This document shows positions 1 through 12,536 of a stretch of DNA of 64,000 bases, one piece after another. A program made the translations under genes and the position numbers. The stretch comes from Bretschneidera sinensis. Taxonomy: Eukaryota; Streptophyta; Magnoliopsida; Brassicales; Akaniaceae. The DNA lies in NCBI GenBank assembly GCA_023935145.1, contig CM043702.1:79918320-79982319 (forward strand), in the 5' to 3' direction. The notes under the pieces are model-generated. The model did no database searches, was not told the DNA's origin, and saw only the letters and a list, made by a program, of their open reading frames with translations. Each line of letters opens with the position of its first letter. The first letter of the stretch is position 1.

Positions 1-446
1 AACACTTAGGAAGGGTAGTGGTGATGGAGGAGGGAGAAAATGAGTCTAGGGAGGAAAAGGCGAGAGGAGAGGATGATGAGGCCACCGTTGGGGTCTTCTA
101 GGAGGTCTGTGATTTTCTGTTGGTGGAATTGAAGGAAAAATTCTTTCTCTTATTGATGGTGGTGGTTTTGGGGAATTTAGGGTTTGTTATGAAAAAAAAA
201 TTATTCTGATTTGTGAAGCTCATATTTGTTGAGAGAAAATGTCGAGATAGAAGTTTCACTAGAAATGTTGCCTTTATTCTTAATTGGCCCTTATATATGA
301 GGAGATTTTTTTTTTCATCTTTCCCGTTAAGACTTGACATAAATAATCTGGTCAAACACGGTCAAATGAGGTTTCTATCGTTTACCAAACAACAGGGAGG
401 TAATAAAAAAAGGACCAAAACACAGGATGGTTAATGTAATTTTCCC
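1..446 (-). other. Window-edge segment, possible start of a gene or repeat
   Basis: Read on the minus strand, this stretch begins with short T/C-rich phrases of the kind seen at the ends of Mutator-like repeats in plants. It passes through an 85-codon ORF (98-355) and then a CT-rich, ACCCTAAA-containing stretch that resembles a plant 5' leader. The 85-codon ORF shows no domain that I recognise and is probably not a gene. A second minus frame stays open from about position 96 to the window edge, so a coding exon may continue outside. The Mutator-like idea is recalled from general appearance only. Confidence 0.2.
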
Positions 447-3400
447 TTTTATATCATAATAATCCTAGAACCTTGACATAAACATATATATTGATTCAAA
501 TATTCTTTTTATAATTAATAGATAAATATTTTAAGGCAAAAATCGAAATTATAAATGGTGATGATATTAAATCAACTTTTCAGGTGTTAATAGTCTTAGT
601 ACTCATTATTAAATATTTCTAATTCAAAAAAATTCTAAGTATATTTAATGAAAACTAAAATTGACTTAATTACAGAATAAATAAAGTGTAATTTAGTATG
701 TGCTACTTCACAAGTATAGACATTTAAGGTTCAAAGGTAATTGAAGGGAAATTGGACTAAGGTTGTGTATTCCATTACAAAAAAAAAAAAAAAAAAAATT
801 CAATAAAAGCAACTGTTTTCACGTTAGAGATTTTTTCTAGTAATAAATACAATATATGGACATAGAAAATCTATCTAAATTTATTGAGATGTTTTTCACA
901 CACTTAGACATTATTCGACTACTACCTTATAGGAAAGAAACAAAATGATTGAAGATAATGCTTATGGCTTGTGCAAACATTTAAAATTATTCTGCAATAA
1001 TTATTGAAGAATCGCACTTCCATATATATGTCACATTAAGTTTGAAACTTGCATTTATTTACTTATAGATAAGTATCATGAGAAGAAAACATCCCAAACT
1101 GATTAGATTGGTAGCTACTAAATTAGTTTTTGTTGTGCATTCCTACATGACTAGGTTCAAGTTTTATTAAAAATTATTTTTTAAGAATTTCATGGAATAA
1201 TGTGATGATTTCATTAATGAATGGGTTCAGATAGTTGATTATAATAAATTTGTCACCCACATTAATCCCTTACATTAACCATGAGAATATGCTTAGAGAA
1301 GGTGACAAAAGAATAATGTGTTTTTGATTATAAATAAACTCAATGATATATTTTATGCTTCCGACAAAAGTATGGAGATTTAAAGAATTTTGATGATCCT
1401 AAAAGAAAACCCTTATATACTAGTTAGCGAGTAAGGTGGAGTAAATTTGAAAAGTACTCGGATTTTGGAACTGAGTAAAGGTTCTTCCTTCAAGTCAATG
1501 GGTTGATAAAAAGTATAGATTTTTTTCTACAAGTTAATCAACCAAGTCAAAACTTATCATGGAGTGTTATGAGGAAGAATAAGAGATGCCGGAAGAAAGC
1601 AAGATTCCAGTAAACAATAGTTTGAGCAAAGACGCTAGGCAAGTTCAAAGATGATTAGAATAACGCGAGTAACATCTCCAAAATAAGAACAACCTTGAAG
1701 ACTTAGTACAGTTCAAAAGGATTTGAAGATAGCTAGAGATGCTCGAATTAGCAAGAGTAAGCCTTCTAGAGAACGATCTAAAATGTTAGAGGATCATTAC
1801 ATTTATAATATGAATAACGTACATAAATGATAAAATACCTTCATGCAAAATGATCCAATGAATATGTCAATAAAAGTGCCCTAATTTGATCAAATGATAT
1901 AGTGTTACAATTGAAGAACTAAACTTCATTAAAGAAAGTGGAGTTTAAAGATTAATTAAGCTTGTCAATGAACAAGAGACATAAAATGAAATTGGGTACT
2001 TAAGAAAAGATCAAGGAGGTTGGTACTCTAGAATAACATGTTGAAAAGAGAATTTGTTCATATATATTCATCAATAAAGAGTTTATCTCCATAGGAGTGA
2101 AAAAGGCTATCATGGTAGAATTAGATCTTTAGTTGTAACAAGTTGGATGTCAATACTGCATTCGTAAATAATGAATAACAAGATGACTCATACTTGAAGC
2201 TAATGATACTTGAATTTGCATTTCACTTTTTGTTCCACCTTATATTCTAAGGGTCAATACCAAAAGGGATAATCGAAGGAAAATTCGAAGGGACGAACCT
2301 TCTATTTAATGGATTATCCAAAGGTCTGAGGGGAGTTCTAATGACACAAGGTCATTGGTGGTTAATCACATCAAAGAGCCATCATTTTTTTAAGGACCAA
2401 AAAACCACATTTCCACTTATTTTTTTTATTAGAGATTCAAGTCAAGAGATTTAGTACACAATGGGAATGTTACGAATGAGCAGCACAAGTGCGCCAAAGT
2501 CTCGATGAGCCAGACCTATAGTCTTGCATATTGTTGGATTTCTTCTAATTAATTTAAATTAATTAGTTTTTTCAATGATCTCTCATGCATGTAATGATAT
2601 GAAATAATGATGAGTCACACAAAATATTTTGAGCTTACAATAGCATGCATCTATCTATAACAATTATAAAGCAAGTAAAAATTGGAGTCAATAAAGTACA
2701 AAATTACTTGGAAGTATCAAGAAAAATAAAGGTGCCTGACCACACTTACAACCTAAAAAGAAGGAAAGATAAAGGTAGTTAACCACGGCTTACATTCCTA
2801 AAAATAAAATAAATATCTGAAAGTACATAGAAACTGTAATAATTTAAAAGGTGTCAACAATGACTTATATACCCAAAATTGCGAAAACATAAATAAAGGG
2901 ATAAATAAACTATCAATATAAATAAAATAAATCCATCGTAGCAATTAATAAATCCATCCATGGAAACTAAATAAAGAAAAATTAAATTGACTCCATTCTC
3001 ATGACAATAAATATGTAGTAAATCCATTCATAAACCATATAAATAGACAATTAAACTTATCTATGATCAAAGTAAACAAAAGGGCAATTAATCCATCCAT
3101 TCAAGTATTTGATTCAATCAAGAACATGTGATTAAGCATCAATTCATCAATAAAAACATGTTTCCTCATCCAAGTAATAATTATTCACTCAATAAGGCAT
3201 GATATAATATATTTTCAATCAAAGCAAAAACTTTACCACCCATCATGGCACGAACAACTTCTATTTTATATGAATCGAAGCACATAATCATGGAGAATTC
3301 ATTTATCAGCTATATGGTTCATTGAAAACATAAATTGAGACATGTGAGCATGCATATCATCATAAAATAACACCATGGAGTGATCACTTAACAAAAGAAA

Positions 3401-3650
3401 GAAACTTTAACATGCTTATATCTTCATATAACGTTTTGAAATAACTTAAATATACTCTAGCATCCTAAATCACAAAATCGTAATCAAAACATATTTTTTT
3501 AGGGTTTATAGTTCATGGACATTAAAGAAAGTTAATTATGATTTAAAATTCAAAATCATATTTATAAGTTGTTTATATAATTCATATGAATCATACAAAC
3601 AATTTTAGAATCATTCAAGCATGTGAATCAAGCATTGGAAGCCAAAAAAC
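447..3650. other. AT-rich intergenic DNA without a recognisable gene
   Basis: No ORF with a recognisable domain was found on either strand. The stretch holds a poly-A run at 779-798 and many short A/T tracts. Around 2137-2190 a few plus-strand codons (LDVNTAFVN) resemble the start of a copia reverse transcriptase, but stops surround them and the match is too short to annotate. The right part may already belong to the LTR that ends at 5332, whose left border I could not place. Confidence 0.5.
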
Positions 3651-5332
3651 AACAAAAAATGATCTTTGGAAATATTATGGGTTAGGGCACCACTTTAAAG
3701 TGGAGACCTTAGGTTTGGTTGCCTCATTAAAGTGGCCCAGTCTTATTTCATCACAAAAGTGGTTTCTAGACCAGTAGGGTCTCCAACTTCCACTAGTTTC
3801 AGGTTTTATGATTTTCAGGATTTTCTAGTGGGTTTTAAATTGTCTAAACATGCAAATTAAAAGTTAGAACTTTGAAAGGAAATAGATTGAATATGGTAGG
3901 AATGTAAAAATTTTAAAATAATGAATGTGTGTTGTGATTATACGTATGTATATAAATATGTACAAATATATGCTTGCATATGATGAAATTATATATATTT
4001 GAATTAAATAGTTTGACTGATTAAATGGATTGTGATTATGATTGTTATGGTGTGAATGCATGGAAGGTATTTTGTTTCTTTATTGGAAAGCATTGTGATT
4101 GAAATAAAATGGATGGTTATGGATGTGGATGCATTGAGAATTTTTTTTTCTTTTCATTGTTATAGTGATATAATGGATTATGGTGAGTGTGACATACGCA
4201 TATGTGAATCTATATGTGAGAATTATATTTGGTTTGTTTATGACAATGATTTCCTTTTTGTGTGATAGGAATGGATTGTTTGAGATTGTGATGATTGATG
4301 TGTGAAAATTATGCTTTCATTTTGAACATGTTTAATTATTTAAATGTTTGTGTGAATCATATGTGGTGAAAGAGGACTGAGGATAATATTGGAATGGTAG
4401 AACCCTAATCGGAAAGGGTGAAGAGGATCTGAGGATAATATTAGAATGGCAAGACCCACCCAAAAAGTGTGAAAAGGGACCGAGGATAATATTGGAATGG
4501 TAGGACCCCACTCGAAAAGTGTGAAGGGGATTCGAGGATTTATGATGAGATGATTAACATATTGGTACATGGGGAGACGTCTTTGTTATGATATTAAATA
4601 TGTGCTGAAATAATTTGAAATGTGAAGAAATTAAAGAAATAAGATGAGTTAAATATATGGTAGGGCCTTTGGCTCTGTGGGTTGAATAAGAAATGAGTTT
4701 AGATGTGATCATGCATTGCATTGAATTGCATTATATTTAATATGATGTTGATTGTTACGATTTTGATGATACATTATATTTCATTTCATGTGATGCTGAA
4801 TAGGATGAATATTGTATGGTGTGTGCAATTCCCTTTGTCATGATTGTTTTTCTTGAATCGATGTATACAAATAATGTGTGTATATATATATATATGTGTG
4901 TGTGTGATTGATCATTGAACAAAGATACTCACTTAGAGACTCCACCTAATAAGTGTAAAATTAATAAGGATTGGTAAATGAAGTTAAAAATTGATTACTA
5001 TGAGTAATGTGATTCTCACTGAGCTTTTAAAGCTCACCTCATTTGTTCTATTTTCCCCAAATATAGGTTGCAGGTTTGGAAAGGATTCTTCTGATAGATG
5101 GCAAAATGACTTCATCCTAGGTAGTCCAGGAACGACGTCCTCTGCTTTGTTTTTGAGTTTGAATTGTAAATTTTTCTAGAGATTCATTCATTAAAAAAAC
5201 CAGTCTTGTAATTGAAGTAGTATAATATTGAATGTACGTTGTACTGTTTGAACTTGTGTTGTGATAAATTATGATTGTGACAAAGGTGATGATTATATCT
5301 CAAGTAAGGCCCACTTGGGATGGGTCGTTACA
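3651..5332 (+). repeat. Right part of a Ty3/gypsy-type LTR
   Basis: The segment ends in GGGTCGTTACA and is followed four bases later by a tRNA-iMet primer-binding site, which defines the 3' edge of a 5' LTR on the plus strand. Long AT-rich LTRs with internal minisatellites and a stretch like 'cactgagcttttaaagctcacctc' broken by A/T tracts (5018-5041) are typical of Tekay/Del chromoviruses, so I infer that lineage weakly. The left border is unknown: no TGTAACGACCC-like start was found. It contains a 52-bp tandem repeat (4371-4527) and a TG/TA microsatellite (4875-4906). No 3' LTR or pol of this element is in the window. Confidence 0.5.
4371..4527 (+). repeat. About 52-bp tandem repeat, three units, inside the LTR
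   Basis: Three consecutive units share GAGGATAATATTGGAATGG followed by A/C-rich sequence and AAAGTGTGAA. The units differ from each other by several substitutions. A fourth partial unit may begin near 4528. Confidence 0.7.
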
Positions 5333-5335
5333 TTT

Positions 5336-5348
5336 TTGGTATCAGAGC
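5336..5348 (+). other. Primer-binding site, tRNA-iMet
   Basis: TTGGTATCAGAGC lies four bases after the LTR end. It is complementary to the 3' end of plant initiator tRNA-Met, the usual primer of minus-strand DNA synthesis in copia and many gypsy elements. Confidence 0.8.
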
Positions 5349-5914
5349 TTAGGTTTAAGGTTTTGAACACTCTAGTTGCATGAGCATGGTGCATGTGGTG
5401 GTTGTAAGGTTAAAGAGGATGCCATTTAGGAGCTGTAGCTAGTATTGTAGTGTGTTGTAGTAAGAAATCTTAAAGATAAAATCGAGTTGGTTTGTGTGAT
5501 TCGGTGTTGCATGAGTCGATGTTATTTGGAATGACTTTGTTATGTTTGTGAAATTTCGTGGTGATGCTTTTAATAAGAATTATGGATATAAATACTTTAA
5601 TATGATAAAAGACTTTGATTGATATATTGTTCATGTATTTGTGTGAGAACTTTATTATGTGGTCTAGCTGCTTGGTAAAGATGTTGAAAGGTGAAAAAAA
5701 ATGAGTGAAGATTTTTCCTTAAGAAATTTTATTAACTTGGAAGTTTTGTATTGATTTTTGTGATCACTTATAAATTATTGGTTAAATTCTAGTTAAATAA
5801 CTTAGAGATGTTGCTATGAATGATCTTCTAAATGTAAGAATAAACTATGTAATATTTGATCTAAGAAGTAGTTATTATAGAGATTATAAACTTAAAATAA
5901 GCGAAGACATGAAT
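5349..5914 (+). other. Leader remnant behind the PBS
   Basis: The DNA after the PBS reads like an untranslated leader (TTAGGTTTAAGG...). It has no gag ORF before the sequence switches into duplication unit A at about 5915. The element therefore appears truncated immediately after its leader. Confidence 0.4.
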
Positions 5915-6199
5915 ATGAAAGATTGAAAGTGGATATGATAAGTAGTAAGTTCTACTAACGTATTAGACATTTTAGACCCATCTTCCTAATTATATAAGAT
6001 CATAGATAAGTTCATTGAAAGTACTAATTTGTTAGTAAATGTTTGACAAACATTTATGATTAGAATGGAGAACAACACAGTACAAGGGTAAGAAATAATA
6101 ATATAAAAAAAGATTCAAGGAAGCCACAAAATCAACATGTAATCTTGAAAATTTTCATTTAAGATTCTAACTTAGGGCTTCTTTCATTCCCCATTATTC

Positions 6200-6755
6200 T
6201 ATTGATTTAAAATCCAGAATATCGTCATCACGCCCCATTTTTGACAAAGTTTCAATGTTCTTGGGCGGTTCCACAATATTTATAATTTGAGGTCCTCTAG
6301 CAACCTAATAATATTGTGCTCTAACAAGAACTAGACCTATAGCAACATCTTGATTATCTGGTGCTCCTAATCTTCTCTGCTACTTGATTATTAAAGGGTT
6401 ACCCATATTAGCATGTGCACTTTCTAATAACTCTAGTGGAACTATTTCTTCGCCAACAGTAAGAACTCCTGTTACTTCTTTTGATATTCTATTTTTTAAA
6501 GGTCTCTAGCCTGAGTTGGGGTTGGAGCTCTATGGAGCTTGAACATATACATGTCATTCAAAAGGAAATCAGAAAAATAATTTCAACTTAAGTTAGATTT
6601 ACAAATTGCAGCCTCACATAAAGCTTTGTCCCAAGGTTGTTGTTGTAATGCGTTAGGTGTTCTTTCATCATTAATATACTTTTCTAAATGTTTGATGACC
6701 ACCTTAAATAATCAAAATTGTTTTCTATTATTGGGCTCATAGTTAAGTCTAAGAC
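6200..6755 (-). pseudogene. Unrecognised protein fragment, unit A copy
   Basis: The minus strand reads as a broken protein that I do not recognise. It has a first block with KVVIKHLEKYINDERTP, then a glutamine run, and a second block with VTGVLTVGEEIVPLELLES and a run ending KNIETLSKMGRDDDILDFK. Frames change between the blocks and several stops interrupt them. The paralogous stretch at 42775-43335 keeps the same blocks with fewer stops, which supports a real coding origin. It may be a captured piece of a host gene or part of an unfamiliar transposon. Confidence 0.4.
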
Positions 6756-7140
6756 ATCATTTTAATATACAATATAATATGAAATTAAAGTTAATAAAAT
6801 TATGGCATAGTTATTTTTTCTTAAATCATAATGGAAAATATAAACACATATATACATGAACAAAAATACAGTTGCAGTTATGGTTAGATCCGCACATATG
6901 CATGCATGCGCATGCATACGCACAAAAGACAAGAAGGCACGTGTGTGCACAAGCATAACCATTGGAAAATCATATAATGGTAAAAAGATATAATGACAAC
7001 AAGTAAGGCTATACCATTGCATAATTCATTAAATATCTTTTTTTTTCTCTTAGGGATCTTTATATATAATTTAATCAAGCCATGATGGAAAATAGTTTAA
7101 TTGTTTCACTATCAATTTTTATTCTTTAGAATTGCATAAC

Positions 7141-8483
7141 TGATGCCATGCATAATTTTCGATTTTTATCACGTCTTAACTTTTTTCTTTAATCTAATTT
7201 TATTAATTTTTGTTGGTTTTAGGCTTCATTGTTGTCATATAATTTATTTCAGGTTTACAAGAAGGGAAAGATCCAAATTTTAGTGTCCTATCATCAAGGA
7301 ACTCTTTCTCTTGTTTGAAAAATGAAATTTTATTTGAAGAGTTTGAAGCTTATAGAAAAGGAAATTTTAATTGAAGACTTTGGAGCCTATAAAAAAAGGA
7401 AATTTTAATTGAAGACTTTGGATCCTATATAAAGGAAAGGGAGAAACCCTAATTAAAGGAGACAACCTGCAGCCCTAGTGACACAGCCGTAAAGAGATAG
7501 CTAGCAACCCTCTCCTTCTCATCCGATAGCAGTAGCCCATAACCATCCATCCTCATCATCTGGCAGCAGCAGTTTTCCTAATCCAGCACAGTAGCTGCTT
7601 CCTCATAGTCGGCACCTACCTCGCACTCCTGCTTGGTAGCCAACACTATTCGCACAACAACCCTCCACACTAGTGCTGATTGCAGCAGTCCTCCACAGCA
7701 GCAACAGTAGCTGAATGCCCACTGGTTTACGAAATTATGGTGAATTCGTTGCTGTTAAATTTAATTTTCAGCATGAACTAAACTTTCTTTATTCTAGGAA
7801 AATGATGTAATTTAATTTCAAACTATGCTTGCTTTTCTATGCTAATTTGCAGTAATTATCTTCTATGTTTGGCTGACTTATTTTGAATGTATAGCTTCTA
7901 ATTGACTGGCCATTAATTAGATGATCTTGATCTTGTGATTTGTTGTCGAAAGAAGGAATTACAGGATAGAACTTGGATATTTCAGCATAGGTAAATATAG
8001 GAATCGAAAGACCTATATGAACTTGTGTTGTCTAAAAAAAATCGCTGGTCAAAATGCTTTCTTGTTTTATTAATTTGCATACTCTTGTGTAGAATGATGA
8101 ATAAGAATATTTCCAATTGACTATCAGAAGAGGCTTTTGGATAAGTTAGAGATTTTACTAACAAACAGAGAGGATTAATTTTAATTAGTTAGATGAGTTA
8201 AGCATAGTGAGGAATTAAGTGAAATCGGTTTCTTAGAAGTTCTTTCTCTTATTAATTTGATATTCGAAAAACAAATTTCTTTTCTTTTGATTATTTCCTT
8301 TAAATTGATTTTATTTCATTTTGCAATTACAAACAACAACAAAAAGATTTTTCTAAATAAAATTGAGATTAATCTAATTTTCATACTTGTCAGAAGTAAG
8401 TTACCAATCCCTAAGGATGATACTCTTCATATCACTTTACTATAAAACTACGATACTATGTACTTGCAGTTTTGCACCGATCA
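7141..8483 (+). repeat. 5' LTR of the Athila-like element
   Basis: This 1343-bp LTR matches 21358-22630 along its length. Its promoter part holds three imperfect 36-38-bp units (7324-7360, 7361-7398, 7399-7434), each starting GAAATTTTA and ending in a TATA-like stretch. The third contains CCTATATAAAGG, the likely TATA box. The 3' LTR has only one such unit, which explains the roughly 70-bp length difference. CAG-rich sequence follows around 7520-7710. Confidence 0.9.
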
Positions 8484-8489
8484 AGTTTT

Positions 8490-8508
8490 TGGGGCCATTA
8501 CCTGGGAT
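8490..8508 (+). other. Primer-binding site, tRNA-Asp type
   Basis: TGGGGCCATTACCTGGGAT starts seven bases after the LTR. It is a decayed version of the TGGCGCCGTTGCCGGGGA site complementary to tRNA-Asp that Athila-type elements use. The second gypsy element at 59582 has a better-preserved copy. Confidence 0.8.
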
Positions 8509-8762
8509 TAATTTCTTCTTATTTTTCCAGTATCGATACAAAGTAATCTTGATTTTAATTTAGAATTTTGTTTATTATTAGTTTTGTTCTACATATGTGT
8601 TTTTGACGTTGCATGCACCATGCTAGATATCGTGACATTACCCCTTTTGATCGAGAGATTGAAAGAACCTTTAGATCATGAAGAAAAAATCAAGTACTAG
8701 CCATGGCTGATGAATAACATGGTGCACAACTGCACACCTTAAAGGATTATGTACGGCCAGTT

Positions 8763-10263
8763 GTGAATGATAAATACTCAGGTATAAGACATCAACCCAT
8801 TCATGCCAAAAATTTTGAGCTCAAACCGACCTTAATCAGCATAATGCAACAAGCCCAGTTTAGTGGATCGCCACTGGATGATCCAAATATTCATTGGGCG
8901 ATATTCTTAGAGATTTGTGACATTGTAAAGATTAATGGTGTTACTAAAGACACCATTAGACTAAGATTGTTTCCTTTTTCCTTAAGGGACAAGGCAAGAG
9001 GTTGGCTACAAACTCTACAACCAGGAAGTATCACTAGCTGGCAAGAAATGGCTGAAAAGTTTCTTGCTAAATTCTTCCCGCCTGCCAAAACAAATCAATT
9101 CAGGAGTGAGATTGGTTAATTCAAGCAAAATAAATTCGAGTCACTCTATAAAAACTTGGGAAAGGTATAAAGATTTGATTCGATGCTACCCTCAACACGA
9201 ATTACCAGATTGGTTGCAAGTTTAGATGTTCTACAATGGGTTAAATGGGCAAACTCAGACCATAGTTGATGCTGCATCTGGTGGAACTTTGATGTCAAAG
9301 ATAACTGAAGGTGTTACTTCTATTTTGGAAGAAATGGCCACAAAGTATGATCAATGGCCAACTAAAAGAACTATGTTTAGAAAAGTTGCTGGAATTCATG
9401 AATTAGATCCGTTAGCAGCCCTTTCAACTAAAGTTGCTTCTCTGTCTCATCAAATTTTAGCTTTGGCAACACAAGGAATACCGCAAAGTGCATAATATGT
9501 TGCAGCCCCCAGTATGACAGTTCTAAGTAATGAATCAAATCAAGAACAAGTTCAATACATTAACAATCGAAACTACAACTATCGTGGTAATTCTATGCTA
9601 AATTACTACCATCCAGGGCTTCGAAATCTTGAGAATTTGTTTTATGGAAACATAAAGAATGTGCTGCAACCTCCTCCAGGATTTGTAAATAAACCAAGTG
9701 AGAAGAAGATGTCACTTGAGGATGCCATGATTTCCTTTGTTGAGGAGACAAAAGCAAGTTTCAAAAAGAATGATCCATGGTTAGACAACATTGAGACTCA
9801 TTGTAGCAATATGGGAGCTAGTATAAAGAATCTTGAAGTGCAAATTAGGCAACTAGCCACAACCATCAATGCTCAATAAAGAGGAACATTTCCTAGCAAC
9901 ACAGAAGTGAATCCAAAGGAACAATGTAAGGCCACCACAGTTAGGAATGGAAGAGAAATTGAGAGGTCACCATCAAAGGAAACCAAGTCCACCCCTACAA
10001 CTCCAACCAATGGCCAATGCCAGAATAAAGTAGATGAAGAGGAGATTGTGGATGATACAATAAGAGAAACTAACAAGACTGCAAAAATTTCATTTCCTGA
10101 TGATCCTCCTATTCTCCCTACTCAACTTCCTTACCCTCAACGTTTTCAGAAACAAAAATTAGATAAGCAATTTTCTAAGTTTTTGGATATTTTAAAGAAA
10201 ATTCACATAAATATTCCTTTTGCAGATTCTTTGGAACAAATGCCAATTATGTCAATTTCTTAA
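8763..10263 (+). pseudogene. gag: gag of the Athila-like element, broken
   Basis: Gag forms the virus-like particle. The first block (8763-9119) has the retrotransposon-gag signature LFPFSLRDKARGWL followed by a W...F..KFF stretch. It continues in other frames at 9226-9495, 9514-9879 and 9907-10263, separated by stops and small frameshifts. The third block keeps the Asn/Tyr-rich tail (NYNYRG...YYHPGLRN) that normally follows the zinc knuckle. The CX2CX4HX4C knuckle itself is missing, unlike in the related gag at 60680-61102. The last block is the Lys/Thr-rich linker leading to protease. The product would be non-functional. Confidence 0.8.
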
Positions 10264-10289
10264 AGGACATCATTTCTAAGAAGAGAAGG

Positions 10290-10943
10290 TTGAAGGAGTT
10301 CGAAAGAGTAAAGCTTTCTGAAGAATGCAGTGCCATTCTTCAAAAGAAATTACCTAAAAAATTAAAAGATCTGGGGAGTTTAACTTTGCCTTGCACTATT
10401 GGAAATTCATTTTTTGACAAAATTTTATGTAATCTTCGTGCTAGCATTAATCTTGTGCCACTTTCTGTTTGGAGAAAATTAGGACTTGGAGAGATGAAAT
10501 AAATAACCATTTCTTTGCAACTAGCAGACCTATCCATCAAGTACCCATGTTGAATCATAGAAAACATATTGGCAAAGGTGGATAAATTTATTTTTCCTAT
10601 TAATTTGTTGGTGTTAGATATGGAGGAAGACCAAGAAGTCCCACTAATTCTTGGCCGACTATTCTTGGCTACTAGAAGAGCTCTAATTGAATTTCAAAAA
10701 GGTGAATTAACATTGAGAGTAAACAAGGAAGAGGTTATGTTCAACATCTACCAATCCATGAGATTTCCAAAAGATTCAAGCACTTGCTTTTGGGTAGATG
10801 TCATTAACCAATGTGCAGAAGAAACTTTTCAAGAAGATGTACTAGCTGATCACCTAGAACGTTGTATCACCATTTCATCTCAAGCTTATAATTTTATCAA
10901 CTTTGCTATTTGTGAATTTGATTTATCTCTTGTTAGTGAATAA
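10290..10943 (+). pseudogene. Retropepsin-like protease of the Athila-like element, catalytic Asp lost
   Basis: This aspartic protease would cut the Gag-Pol polyprotein. The part at 10290-10502 carries LPCTIGNSFFDKILCNLRAS and then INLVPLSVWRKLGLGEMK. Family members have D-L-G at the position that reads N-L-R here, so the catalytic aspartate and the following glycine are substituted. After stops near 10501-10560, the flap and C-terminal part resume at 10569-10943 (VDKFIFPINLLVLDMEED, then PLILGRLFLATRRALIEF). The identification is firm, and loss of activity is inferred from the substituted triad. Confidence 0.8.
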
Positions 10944-11119
10944 TTTCTCCACTATGTATTTGCCTTGGGAGCCTTATAGTAGGATGCATCACTTAGCAAT
11001 GAAGTGGGAAAACTAGATCCGATTGTAGCAAGGCCTGATTCTGAAATTTTCAGAGAAAAGATGCAGCAAACTACAACTCCGTAGTTGAAGAAATTACCGA
11101 GCATCTTCACTATGCATTC

Positions 11120-11533
11120 TTGGGTGATAGTTACACATTTTCAGTGATTGTTGGTGCATCACTCACACTTGAAGAAGAGGAAAAGTTGTTGCGTGTGTTA
11201 AGGGACAATAGAACAGCCCTTGGATGGACTATTTTCGACATAAAAGGTATAAGCCCTTCCATTTGCATGCACAAGATTTTAACGGAGGAACTTTACAAAC
11301 CATCGATTGAGCACCAAAAAAGATTAAATCTAGCAATGAAGGAGGTCATGAGAGCTGAAATTTTGAAGCTTCTCAATGCTGGAATTATCTATACTATCTC
11401 AGACAGCTTATGGATAAGTCTAGTGCAGGTTGTACCAAAAAAGGGTGGAATGATAGTGGTGAGAAATGACAACAATGAGTTTATTCCTACAAGAACAGTC
11501 ACGAGTTGGTGTGTATGTATGGATTATTGCAAG
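11120..11533 (+). pseudogene. pol: Reverse transcriptase of the Athila-like element, first part
   Basis: The ORF contains the region just before RT and the start of the RT fold: LGWTIFDIKGISPSICMHKI, then RRLN-like KRLNLAMKEVMRAEILKLL, then VQVVPKKGG. The sequence is cut at 11533 by insertion of the Tork-like element, which duplicated GCAAG (11529-11533 and 17270-17274). The reading continues after 17274. Residues beyond 11533 in the open frame come from the inserted LTR. Confidence 0.85.
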
Positions 11534-12456
11534 TGTTGGAAATCACCTTCACAAGATGCCCAGGTGGTGATCTTTTAAACACCCAAGTCTAGAATGACTT
11601 GTAGAAATAAATACAGCAATCGAAAGCAAGAAAGAAAAGAAGACAAGTGATTTGTTATCGAGGTTTGACAATGTGCCTACGTCCCCATGAGTTCCTCTGA
11701 ACTCTCTGCACTAAATCAAAGGTTCTTAACAATTACAGAAACCCTCTCCAAGAAACCCAAGTTCTTGAAGAAACCAAGAAGAGAAGAAAGAAGATGGTAA
11801 GAACTATTACAATGCTCTCTATCTATACTACTCTCTCTTCTTTACAACCAACCTCTCTACAATGAGTCCTTCTTGTGTTTTGTGTATTTGCACTCTCACA
11901 CAATTCTCTCTTGTATTGTATCTTGTCACTCTTTACAATTGATCTCAAATTATGTCACAATGTTATATTGAGAATGAAGCTAGGTGACCCTTTATATAGT
12001 GCACTAACTTCTTGATAATTCTTGAGTGTCATTCTCCACCCTTAGATCTTGATGACCACTCAATCATGGTCCTCCATCAATCCTAAGTGATGCTACACAT
12101 TTTAACCTTGCATCCACGCACCTAACAAGAGACTTAAACAAGTTGTCCATGTGTGCATCAGTGTGCCTAGCTCTGCGGCACTAAACAGGGGGCGGTGCGG
12201 CGCTAGGCAAAGCACCCTTTTCACCACTTGCTGGGCGGTGCGGCACCGGTGAGGGAGATGTGTGGCGCAAACTGATGCTATCCCTCTCACAGCTATGCGC
12301 ACTCTTTTGCCTTGCTGAATAGGGTTGTGCACACACACCAAAAATGATGCACACATTTGTGTGCACTCCTTTAACATGCTGAAATTTATTCTTCCAACCT
12401 TGGTTTAGACTTTAACCATGTTTGAACCATTCTTAAACCTTAGACAAATACCAACA
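11534..12456 (-). repeat. 3' LTR of the Tork-like element
   Basis: This is the left copy of the LTR and is downstream in the element's own direction. A minus-strand TATA box (CTATATAAAGG) lies near 11990-12000. A G/C-rich patch around 12170-12260 holds GGGCGGTGCGGC motifs. Compared with 16284-17269 it lacks one roughly 60-bp unit of that patch. A purine-rich stretch at 12457-12470 (minus strand) is the likely polypurine tract. Confidence 0.9.
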
Positions 12457-12536
12457 ATCTCTACCTTTGTCTAAGCGTTTAAACCCGAATCATTGTGCAG
12501 AGAGCTTTAGGATCCAAACTCATCTTAAGTCATCAA

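Noticed and set aside
2130..2200. Copia RT relic (LDVNTAFVN)
   Set aside because: Only about nine codons match, with stops around them; this can be chance.
12102..12377. 91-codon minus ORF in the Tork-like LTR (and relatives at 16813-17190)
   Set aside because: It lies in the G/C-rich LTR patch upstream of the element's genes, length varies with LTR repeats, and no domain is visible.
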